Shown: positions 1 through 5,141 of the stretch, in pieces | Numbering within the stretch: the stretch's first letter is position 1 | Layout of the letters: the number at the start of each line of letters is the position of its first letter | NCBI GenBank assembly: GCA_021784495.1 | Contig: JAJXSQ010000105.1 | Location: forward strand, 1-7,317 | Origin: Myxococcales bacterium | GTDB taxonomy: Bacteria > Myxococcota > Myxococcia > Myxococcales > Anaeromyxobacteraceae | DNA length: 7,317 nt | Reading direction: 5' to 3' | Notes under the pieces: generated by a model | What the model saw: only the letters and a program-made list of their open reading frames with translations | The model's database searches: none | What the model was told of the DNA's origin: nothing | Program-made: the position numbers and the translations under genes

Positions 1-1
1 C

Positions 2-223
2 GCCGCGCCCCGCGCCCGCCCGCCCGCCCCGGTGGACGACCTGGACCAGCGGCCGGAGGCCCGGCGCCGCCCCTTCGAGCGCGGCGACCGGGTGGCCCAC
101 GACGCGCTCGGCGACGGGACGGTGCTCGCCTGCGACGGCGCCGGCGCCGAGGCCAAGGTGACCGTCCGCTTCGACGAGATCGGCGACAAGCGGGTCCTGG
201 CGCGCTTCCTGCGCCGCGGCTGA
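2..223 (+). CDS. C-terminal tail of a UvrD/PcrA-type helicase (5' partial)
   Basis: The frame is open from the left edge to the TGA at 221-223, so this is the last 73 residues of a longer protein. A GTG at 32 could be read as a start, but the frame continues upstream of it as a Pro/Ala/Arg-rich linker, so I do not treat it as the true start. Residues about 25-70 read ERGDRVAHDALGDGTVLA, then AKVTVRFDEIGDKRVLARF. This matches the pattern GDxVxHxxxGxGxV...VxFxxxGxKxLxxxF of the small Tudor-like domain that ends UvrD/PcrA superfamily 1A helicases. In PcrA this domain contacts RNA polymerase and supports transcription-linked repair. The helicase motifs lie outside the window, so the assignment rests on this tail alone. 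A different protein carrying the same fold is possible. Confidence 0.68.
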   Translation, partial: AAPRARPPAPVDDLDQRPEARRRPFERGDRVAHDALGDGTVLACDGAGAEAKVTVRFDEIGDKRVLARFLRRG

Positions 224-262
224 GGCGGCGGCCTCGCCCGAGCCCCCGGGGACCGGCCGGTC
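222..262. terminator. Possible bidirectional terminator between convergent genes
   Basis: The helicase tail and the minus-strand membrane gene end 37 bp apart. The gap holds a short hairpin (GAGGC at 222-226, GCCTC at 231-235) and a perfect 12-bp palindrome, GACCGGCCGGTC, at 251-262 that runs into the stop codon of the minus gene. There is no T tract. At this GC content short palindromes are frequent, so the call is weak. Confidence 0.25.
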
Positions 263-608
263 AGCCGGCGCGGTAGGTCTTCACCCCGAAGGCCCACTCG
301 ACCAGCACCGAGAGGACCGAGAGGGCGACGGCGACGACCAGCGCCTGGAGGAAGCCGAGGCCGTACACCCCCATGATCGTCGCCAGCCAGATGGCCACGT
401 AGACCAGCCACGGCAGGAGGAGGAACCAGAGGAAGCGGACCAGGGTGACCGCCCAGGCGATCGAGAGGAGGACGGAGACCGCGCCGGCGGTGACCGCGGT
501 GTTGGCCGGGTTCCCCGGGGAGGCGATGGCGACCGCGCCCCAGAGGGTGGCCGCGGAGAGGGCGAACCGGGCGACGAAGGCGGCGAGGCGGCGGGCCATG
601 CCCGCCAT
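261..608 (-). CDS. Small multi-pass membrane protein, function unknown
   Basis: A protein of about 115 aa that is mostly hydrophobic. Four likely membrane segments lie at about residues 11-29, 38-57, 60-82 and 83-107, with very few charges between them and a short basic tail (VKTYRAG). I chose the ATG at 608 because a GAGGGG motif lies upstream at 624-629, although the 15-nt spacing is long. The ATG at 599 (112 aa) is the alternative. The open frame runs much further upstream, antisense to ogt, but that part is Arg/Pro/Gly-rich shadow sequence. The gene converges on the helicase and diverges from ogt with a gap of about 42 bp. Size and topology loosely recall four-segment phage-holin-like proteins of unknown role, but I see no diagnostic motif. 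That it is a real membrane protein is likely; its function is not known. Confidence 0.7.
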   Translation of the reverse strand: MAGMARRLAAFVARFALSAATLWGAVAIASPGNPANTAVTAGAVSVLLSIAWAVTLVRFLWFLLLPWLVYVAIWLATIMGVYGLGFLQALVVAVALSVLSVLVEWAFGVKTYRAG

Positions 609-639
609 GGTGGCACGCGCGGTCCCCTCTCGGCGGACG

Positions 640-645
640 TATGAT
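640..645 (+). promoter_or_regulatory. Possible -10 element of ogt
   Basis: TATGAT matches the sigma70 -10 consensus at 5 of 6 positions and is the only AT-rich spot in the divergent gap. It ends only 5 nt before the ogt ATG, so transcription from it would start at about the start codon and give a leaderless mRNA. No good -35 box is seen at the usual distance. Confidence 0.28.
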
Positions 646-650
646 GGGGC

Positions 651-1136
651 ATGACCGCCAGGGCACGGCTGCGCTCCCCGGTCGGGCCGCTCACCGTCGA
701 GGTGACCGACCTGGGCCTCGTCGGGATCTCCTTCGGCGGGAAGGGCGCCGCGCGCCCGCCGGTCACCGCCGCCGCCCGGACCCACCTCGAGGCCGCCCGG
801 GCGGCGCTCGCCGACTACTTCGCGGGCCGCCCGCCGGCGCTGCCGCCGCTCGACCTGCGCGGCGGCGACTTCGATCGCGCGGTCTGGAACGCGCTCCTCG
901 CCATCCCCTTCGGCGAGGTCCGGACCTACGGCCAGGTGGCGGCGGGGCTCGGCCGGCCCGGCGCCGCCCGGGCGGTCGGCGGGGCGGTCGGCCGCAACCC
1001 GGTGGTGATCCTCGTCCCCTGCCACCGGGTGGTGGCGGCCGGCGGCCTGATCGGCGGCTTCGCCGGCGGCCTGGAGCGCAAGCGCCGCCTCCTGGCGCAC
1101 GAGGGGGCGCGCGCGCCGCTGCTCCGCCCGGACTGA
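651..1136 (+). CDS. ogt: Methylated-DNA--protein-cysteine S-methyltransferase (O6-alkylguanine-DNA alkyltransferase)
   Basis: A DNA repair protein that moves the alkyl group from O6-alkylguanine (and O4-alkylthymine) to its own cysteine, inactivating itself in the process. The active site PCHRV is at residues 123-127, with Cys124 as acceptor. The helix-turn-helix region is clear: IPFGEVRTYGQVA with Tyr93, then ARAVGGAVGRNP with the probable arginine finger Arg107 and Asn116. The C-terminal pattern GGFAGGLERKRRLLAHEG is typical of the family. At 161 aa it is a single-domain Ogt/MGMT protein without the phosphotriester-repair domain of Ada. The N-terminal half (SPVGPLTVEVTDLGLVGISF) fits the usual ribonuclease-like fold. 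The ATG at 651 has at best a weak GGGG upstream, but family length supports it. The gene diverges from the membrane gene and precedes glgC, which appears to have its own promoter. Confidence 0.95.
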   Translation: MTARARLRSPVGPLTVEVTDLGLVGISFGGKGAARPPVTAAARTHLEAARAALADYFAGRPPALPPLDLRGGDFDRAVWNALLAIPFGEVRTYGQVAAGLGRPGAARAVGGAVGRNPVVILVPCHRVVAAGGLIGGFAGGLERKRRLLAHEGARAPLLRPD

Positions 1137-1168
1137 CGGCCCGCGCCGGGGTGTCGCGCGCCCGCGCC

Positions 1169-1197
1169 TTGCCCGCCCCCGGGGCCGGCCGTAGAGT
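1169..1197 (+). promoter_or_regulatory. Probable sigma70-type promoter of glgC
   Basis: TTGCCC at 1169-1174 and TAGAGT at 1192-1197 are separated by exactly 17 bp. Each box matches the consensus (TTGACA, TATAAT) at 4 of 6 positions. A start site near 1204 would leave a leader of about 20 nt. That leader contains the Shine-Dalgarno motif GGAGGG at 1210-1215, 9 nt before the ATG at 1225. This arrangement would let glgC be transcribed independently of ogt. Confidence 0.5.
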
Positions 1198-1224
1198 CGG
1201 CGCACTCCCGGAGGGATCGACCCC

Positions 1225-2463
1225 ATGCCGAAGCTCCTCGCGATGATCCTGGCCGGCGGCGAGGGGCGGCGGCTCGACCCGCTGACCCGCGACCGGGCCA
1301 AGCCGGCGGTCCCCTTCGGCGGGCGCTACCGGATCATCGACTTCGTCCTGTCGAACTTCGCCAACTCCGGCGTCCTGAAGATGAAGGTGCTGGTCCAGTA
1401 CAAGTCGGAGTCGCTCAACACCCACGTCCAGCGCGCCTGGCGGCTCTCCGCCTTCCTGAACGAGTACGTGGAGATCGTCCCGGCGCAGATGCGCTACGGG
1501 CCGAAGTGGTTCGAGGGCTCGGCCGACGCCATCTACCAGAACCTGAACATCATCACCGACGAGGAGCCCGAGTACACCTTCGTCTTCGGCGCCGACCACG
1601 TCTACCGGATGGACGTCCGGGCGATGCTCGACTTCCACCTCGAGCGGCGGGCGGACTTGACGGTGACCGCCATCCCGGTGCCGGTGGCGCAGGCGCACGA
1701 GTTCGGGATCATCGAGGTGGACGCCGAGGGGCGGATGGTCGGCTTCGTGGAGAAGCCGCGCCACGACCCCAAGACCATCCCCGGCGACCCGACCCGCTGC
1801 CTGGCGTCGATGGGGAACTACCTCTTCACCACCCGCGAGCTGGTGCAGGAGATCGTGAACGACGCCGGGGACGCCAGCAGCGCCCACGACTTCGGCAAGT
1901 CGATCGTCACCAGCATGCACACCCGCCGCCGGGTCTTCGTCTACGACTTCTCCACCAACGTCGTGCCCGGCCAGGGGGAGAAGGAGCGCGGCTACTGGCG
2001 CGACGTGGGGAGCCTCGACGCCTACTTCCAGGCCAACATGGACCTGGTGGCCGTGGACCCGGTCTTCTCCCTCTACAACGACCGCTGGCCCATCTACACC
2101 CTGCACGCCAACGCGCCGCCGGTGAAGTTCGTCTTCAACAACGCGCTCGACGCGCGGGTGGGCCACGCCACCGACTCGCTCGTCTCCGAGGGCTGCATCA
2201 TCTCCGGCGGCGCCGTGAACCGCTCGATCCTCTCCCCCAGCGTGCGGGTGAACAGCTACACCACGCTCGACGAGACCATCGTCTTCGAGAAGGTGAACAT
2301 CGGCCGCCACTGCCGGATCCGCCGGGCCATCATCGACAAGCACGTCGACATCCCCGCCGGGACGGTGATCGGCTACGACCCCGAGGCGGACCGGCGGCGC
2401 TTCCACGTCACCGAGAGCGGCATCGTGGTGATCCCCAAGGGGATGCGGGTCGTCGCCGCCTAG
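1225..2463 (+). CDS. glgC: Glucose-1-phosphate adenylyltransferase (ADP-glucose pyrophosphorylase)
   Basis: Makes ADP-glucose and pyrophosphate from ATP and glucose 1-phosphate, the committed step of bacterial glycogen synthesis; cytosolic, tetrameric in known family members. The N-terminal nucleotidyltransferase domain begins ILAGGEGRRLDPLT (residues 8-21). It continues with RAKPAVPFGGRYRIIDF (24-40), WFEGSADAIYQN (95-106), GADHVYRMD with the probable catalytic Asp124 (122-130), FVEKP with Lys177 of the sugar-phosphate site (174-178), and YWRDVG (257-262). The C-terminal part, from about 300, is the hexapeptide-repeat beta-helix (SEGCIISGGAVNRSILSP). The 412-aa length is normal for the family. 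The residue aligned with E. coli Lys39, the fructose-1,6-bisphosphate activator contact, is Asp23, as I recall for actinobacterial enzymes. Regulation may therefore differ from the enterobacterial type. Strong Shine-Dalgarno GGAGGG and a candidate promoter lie upstream. No other glycogen gene is in the window. Confidence 0.96.
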   Translation: MPKLLAMILAGGEGRRLDPLTRDRAKPAVPFGGRYRIIDFVLSNFANSGVLKMKVLVQYKSESLNTHVQRAWRLSAFLNEYVEIVPAQMRYGPKWFEGSADAIYQNLNIITDEEPEYTFVFGADHVYRMDVRAMLDFHLERRADLTVTAIPVPVAQAHEFGIIEVDAEGRMVGFVEKPRHDPKTIPGDPTRCLASMGNYLFTTRELVQEIVNDAGDASSAHDFGKSIVTSMHTRRRVFVYDFSTNVVPGQGEKERGYWRDVGSLDAYFQANMDLVAVDPVFSLYNDRWPIYTLHANAPPVKFVFNNALDARVGHATDSLVSEGCIISGGAVNRSILSPSVRVNSYTTLDETIVFEKVNIGRHCRIRRAIIDKHVDIPAGTVIGYDPEADRRRFHVTESGIVVIPKGMRVVAA

Positions 2464-2499
2464 GCCGCCCCCGTCCCCCGCGCCCCCCCCCGCCCGCCG
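2464..2499 (+). other. A-free, C-rich spacer with no ribosome binding site, including a C9 run
   Basis: The 36 nt between the glgC stop and the next ATG contain no A and no Shine-Dalgarno-like motif. A run of nine C lies at 2483-2491. glgC and the following gene are in the same frame, and no stop interrupts the 12 spacer codons after the glgC TAG. Translation of the downstream gene must therefore start without a classical ribosome binding site, or depend on ribosomes leaving glgC. Confidence 0.6.
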
Positions 2500-3429
2500 A
2501 TGGCCGCCCTGCAGAACGAGTTCAGCTGGTCCAAGTCGCGCCACGAGAAGTTCCAGGGCTGCCGGCGCGCCTATTACTACGCGTACTACGGCAGCTGGGG
2601 CGGGTGGGACGCGCCGGCCGGCTCGCCGGTCCGCGAGCTCTACGTCCTCAAGCGGCTCTCCAGCCGCTGGCAGTGGGCCGGCTCGGTGGTCCACGACGCG
2701 CTGAAGCGCCTCCTGGTCCGGGCGCGCGCCACCGGCGAGTGGTGGCCGGCCGATCGCCTGGTGGAGCAGACCCGGCTCCAGGCCCGCGGCCAGTTCGCCG
2801 GCTCGCGCGAGAAGGGGTACTGGCGGGCGCCGACCCGGACCGTCGGGCTCGTCGAGCACGAGTACGCCGAGCCGGTGACCGACGCGGAGTGGAAGCGGCT
2901 CTACGACACGGTGATCGAGGGGTCGCTCCGCGCCTTCCTGGCGTCGCCGGTGGCCGAGGAGCTCCGGCGGACGCCGCGGGAGCGGTGGCTCACCGTCGAC
3001 GAGCTCGACAGCTGGGACTTCGAGGGGACCAAGGTCTGGGTGGCCATCGACCTCGCCTACCGGGACGGCGACGGGCGGGTCCACCTCCTCGACTGGAAGA
3101 CCGGCCGGGAGCGCGGCGCCGACCACCTGCAGCTCGCCGTCTACACCCTCTACGCGCGGCGCAAGTGGGAGGTGGCCGAGGAGGACGTCGTCGGCGGGCT
3201 GGTCTACCTGGCGACCGAGGGGGGCGCCCCCGCCGAGCGCCGCTCGGCGACCGCCGACGCGGCGGCGCTGGCCGCGGCCGGCGAGGAGATCCGGGCGTCG
3301 ATCGCGGCCATGCGGGCGGCGCTCGTCGATCCGGCCGCCAACCTCGCCGCCGAGGAGGCCTTCCCGCGGACCGCGGACCGGGCCGCCTGCGCCCGCTGCG
3401 CCTTCCGCCGCCCCTGCGGGCGGCTCTGA
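2500..3429 (+). CDS. PD-(D/E)XK nuclease family protein (RecB/Cas4-like) with predicted 4Fe-4S cluster
   Basis: A 309-aa protein with the layout of RecB-type PD-(D/E)XK nucleases. Residues 10-30 (WSKSRHEKFQGCRRAYYYAYY) form the usual first helix with a cysteine. GSVVH (61-65) supplies the conserved His65. VAIDLAY gives the metal-binding Asp184, and LLDWKTG gives Asp198 and Lys200 of the D-x-K core. QLAVY (211-215) is the following QxxxY motif. Cys21 plus Cys297, Cys300 and Cys306 (C-x2-C-x5-C at the C terminus) reproduce the four-cysteine Fe-S arrangement of AddB, Cas4 and Dna2. Such enzymes cut or resect DNA ends. No helicase domain is fused and no CRISPR array or cas gene is nearby, so a stand-alone repair or defence role is open. 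The ATG at 2500 must be close to the true start because Cys21 lies so near it, yet it has no Shine-Dalgarno sequence. It probably shares the glgC transcript. Confidence 0.85.
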   Translation: MAALQNEFSWSKSRHEKFQGCRRAYYYAYYGSWGGWDAPAGSPVRELYVLKRLSSRWQWAGSVVHDALKRLLVRARATGEWWPADRLVEQTRLQARGQFAGSREKGYWRAPTRTVGLVEHEYAEPVTDAEWKRLYDTVIEGSLRAFLASPVAEELRRTPRERWLTVDELDSWDFEGTKVWVAIDLAYRDGDGRVHLLDWKTGRERGADHLQLAVYTLYARRKWEVAEEDVVGGLVYLATEGGAPAERRSATADAAALAAAGEEIRASIAAMRAALVDPAANLAAEEAFPRTADRAACARCAFRRPCGRL

Positions 3430-3433
3430 GCGA

Positions 3434-3475
3434 CCGGGGGGGCGGCCTCGCCCGGCGCGGGAGGGGCCGCCCCGG
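3434..3475. terminator. GC-rich hairpin between convergent genes, probable bidirectional terminator
   Basis: GGGGCGGCC at 3439-3447 and GGCCGCCCC at 3465-3473 form a perfect 9-bp stem. It can extend outward through CC/GG (3434-3435 with 3474-3475) past a three-base bulge. The 17-nt loop can form its own small stem (CCCG 3451-3454 with CGGG 3458-3461). It fills the 54-bp gap between the ends of the nuclease gene and the exported Cache gene. There is no U tract on either strand. Confidence 0.5.
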
Positions 3476-3483
3476 CCCGCGCG

Positions 3484-4119
3484 CTACCGGGTGTCGGCCT
3501 GCCGGAAGCCGATCCGGACCGCGCCCCAGTGGCGGCCGCGGATGGTGACCGGCACCGACAGGTCCTCCATCGTCTCCCCGGTGTCGCGCTGGTAGCGCTG
3601 CACCAGGAAGGGCGCGTCGCTGCGCGCGGCGGCCAGGCCGGTCCGGTCGTCGAAGATCCGCTTGGTCCGGTTGTTCACCAGGTCGGAGGCGAGGTTGCCG
3701 GTGAGCGGGAGGGAGTAGCGGAGGTCGTGGGTCGGCAGGTAGCCGTGCCGGTCGACGAGCACCGCGAAGACGATGGTCGAGGACCGGGCCAGGATCGCCT
3801 CCTCGATCGGCTGGACGTCGCGGTCGGAGAGCTGGTCCCAGTCGGTGTGGTACTTCGGCGGGTCGGTGGCCGGGACCGGGTAGTAGAGCGAGGCGAAGAG
3901 GCGGTCCTCGCTCACCTCCTTGTCGGTCAGCCAGCGGTCGATCACCTCGGCGCAGCGCCTGGCGAAGTCGTTCGCCAGCGCGAGCATGTCGCGCTCCTGC
4001 GGGGAGAGGTCGGCGGCCGAGGTGATCGGCGTGTGGGGGACCTGGGCGCGGGAGGCGGCGGGGGCGAGCGCCGCGGAGAGGACCAGAGCGGCGAGGGGAC
4101 CGCGGATCGAGATCGTCAT
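3484..4119 (-). CDS. Exported soluble Cache-type sensor domain protein
   Basis: A 211-aa protein with a clear signal peptide: Arg6, a hydrophobic stretch at about 8-20, and probable cleavage after SRA (23-25). The mature protein should be periplasmic. It has no further membrane segment and no signalling domain. After a helical region (40-65) come motifs of a Cache-type ligand-binding domain seen in many deltaproteobacterial chemoreceptors: GYLPTH (126-131), NRTKRIF (150-156), RDTGETM (178-184) and GRHWGAVRIG (195-204). The protein ends seven residues later, where a receptor would enter the membrane. It is a close paralogue of the sensor domain in the gene just upstream (about 51 of 88 aligned residues identical by hand count, without gaps). 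The start at 4119 has GGAG 9 nt upstream (4129-4132). The gene lies 23 bp after the receptor stop and is probably last in the operon. Ligand unknown. Confidence 0.8.
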   Translation of the reverse strand: MTISIRGPLAALVLSAALAPAASRAQVPHTPITSAADLSPQERDMLALANDFARRCAEVIDRWLTDKEVSEDRLFASLYYPVPATDPPKYHTDWDQLSDRDVQPIEEAILARSSTIVFAVLVDRHGYLPTHDLRYSLPLTGNLASDLVNNRTKRIFDDRTGLAAARSDAPFLVQRYQRDTGETMEDLSVPVTIRGRHWGAVRIGFRQADTR

Positions 4120-4142
4120 GGGGGCGTTCTCCGTTCGGGGGC

Positions 4143-5060
4143 CTACTGGCCGAGCCGGCTCAGCGCGGCCTTCATGCTGACGCGCAGCCGGTCGATCGCC
4201 TTGGTGAGGTGGCCGATCTCGTCGATGGCCGTGGTGCGGAGCGGCTCGTCGAGCCCCTCGCCCATGCTGAGCCGCTCGGCGGCCGCGGTGAGCCGGACCA
4301 CCGGCTGGACCGAGATCTGCACGATCCAGAACATGGTGCCGATGGCCACCACCTCCGAGATCGCCAGGATGAGCAGGATCCAGACGATCAGGCTCCGCTG
4401 CTGGGCCGCGATCCGCTCCATGGAGACGCCGACGCGGAAGGCGCCCCAGTGCTTCCCCTTCACCCAGATCGGCGCGGCCACGTCCCACATCGTCTCCCCG
4501 GTGTCGCGCCGGTAGGCCTGGACGATGAAGGGCTCGGTGTTGCGGACGGCGGCCAGCTCCTGGGGGTTGTTGAAGAAGCGCTTGGTCCGGTTGCCGACCA
4601 GGTCCTTCGCCGGGTCGCCGGTGAGCGGCTTCTGGTAGACGGTGTTGTGGGTCGGCAGGTAGCCGTTCTCGTCGAGGCCGACGGCGAAGACGAAGTCCTC
4701 GTAGTCGAGGAACTTGTCCTGGAAGACCAGCGCGGCGCGGTCGGTGTAGGCGTCGTAGCGGGTGTGGAACTTGGGGTGATCCCCCCAGTTCCAGCCCTTG
4801 ATGAGCTGGTAGTTGCGGTCGAAGACGTCGGCGACGGTGAGCCGCTCGTCGTCGATGGCCGCCTCCAGGATCTCGCCGAACTGGCGGGCGCCGGCCGCCG
4901 CCGCCAGCTTGGCCTTCTCGAGGGTCAGCTCCTCCATCTGCTTCGTCTCGCGGGCGGTGATCACCCCCGAGGCGATCGCGGTCATGACGAGCATGAGCAG
5001 CGCCACCGCCAGCGCGATCTTCACGCTGATCCGGCTGCGGACGGCATCGACGATGGACAT
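4143..5060 (-). CDS. Membrane Cache-HAMP receptor lacking an output domain
   Basis: A 305-aa protein laid out like the front half of a chemoreceptor. Membrane segment 1 is at about 14-34. A periplasmic Cache-type domain spans about 40-215, with GYLPTHN (133-139), NRTKRFF (157-163), RRDTGETM (184-191) and HWGAFRVG (204-211). Membrane segment 2 is at about 224-248. A HAMP domain (250-300) carries the conserved Pro253 and a DEIG motif (280-283). The protein ends at Gln305 directly after HAMP, so there is no methyl-accepting, kinase, cyclase or phosphatase domain. The DNA downstream encodes the exported Cache protein in another frame and shows no remnant of an output domain. The start at 5060 is firm: GGAGGAG lies 4 nt upstream (5065-5071). 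It is the fourth visible gene of the minus-strand operon. It probably signals by HAMP conformation to a cytoplasmic partner, perhaps the roadblock proteins; that link is inference. Confidence 0.85.
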   Translation of the reverse strand: MSIVDAVRSRISVKIALAVALLMLVMTAIASGVITARETKQMEELTLEKAKLAAAAGARQFGEILEAAIDDERLTVADVFDRNYQLIKGWNWGDHPKFHTRYDAYTDRAALVFQDKFLDYEDFVFAVGLDENGYLPTHNTVYQKPLTGDPAKDLVGNRTKRFFNNPQELAAVRNTEPFIVQAYRRDTGETMWDVAAPIWVKGKHWGAFRVGVSMERIAAQQRSLIVWILLILAISEVVAIGTMFWIVQISVQPVVRLTAAAERLSMGEGLDEPLRTTAIDEIGHLTKAIDRLRVSMKAALSRLGQ

Positions 5061-5107
5061 CGGTCTCCTCCGGGTCTCAATGCGAGGGCGGCGTTACACG
5101 GCGGTCG

Positions 5108-5124
5108 CCCGGCCGGCCGCCGGG
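5108..5124 (-). other. GC hairpin in the roadblock-receptor gap
   Basis: CCCGGC (5108-5113) and GCCGGG (5119-5124) can form a 6-bp stem with a 5-nt loop inside the 81-bp gap between the two genes. It could tune expression of the two receptor genes relative to the three upstream genes. It has no U tract and could be chance at this base composition. I see no convincing promoter in this gap. Confidence 0.2.
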
Positions 5125-5141
5125 GCGGCGCGGCGGGGCGG

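Noticed and set aside
609..1301. N-terminal extension of the small membrane protein to 346 residues
   Set aside because: The added part is antisense to ogt and the glgC start and is Arg/Gly/Pro-rich; a ribosome binding site and ATG near 608 give a normal small membrane protein.
763..3126. Long minus-strand open frame of 787 codons antisense to ogt, glgC and the nuclease gene
   Set aside because: Its translation is Val/Gly/His/Arg/Pro-rich with no domain pattern, and it overlaps three well-supported plus-strand genes. Long shadow frames are expected at this GC content.
2500..3429. Cas4 of a CRISPR-Cas locus
   Set aside because: No repeat-spacer array and no cas1, cas2 or effector gene is seen in the window; only the nuclease fold and Fe-S cysteines are shared.
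1506..3548. Long plus-strand frame of 680 codons across glgC and the nuclease gene
   Set aside because: Arg/Pro/Gly-rich shadow in another frame; the glgC and nuclease frames carry the conserved motifs.
4120..4488. Upstream extension of the exported Cache protein in the same frame
   Set aside because: It is a shadow of the HAMP coding region. The start at 4119 gives a proper signal peptide and has a Shine-Dalgarno motif.
3484..5060. The two Cache genes as one chemoreceptor split by a frameshift
   Set aside because: Both encode the same sensor domain rather than successive parts, and the second has its own ribosome binding site and signal peptide.
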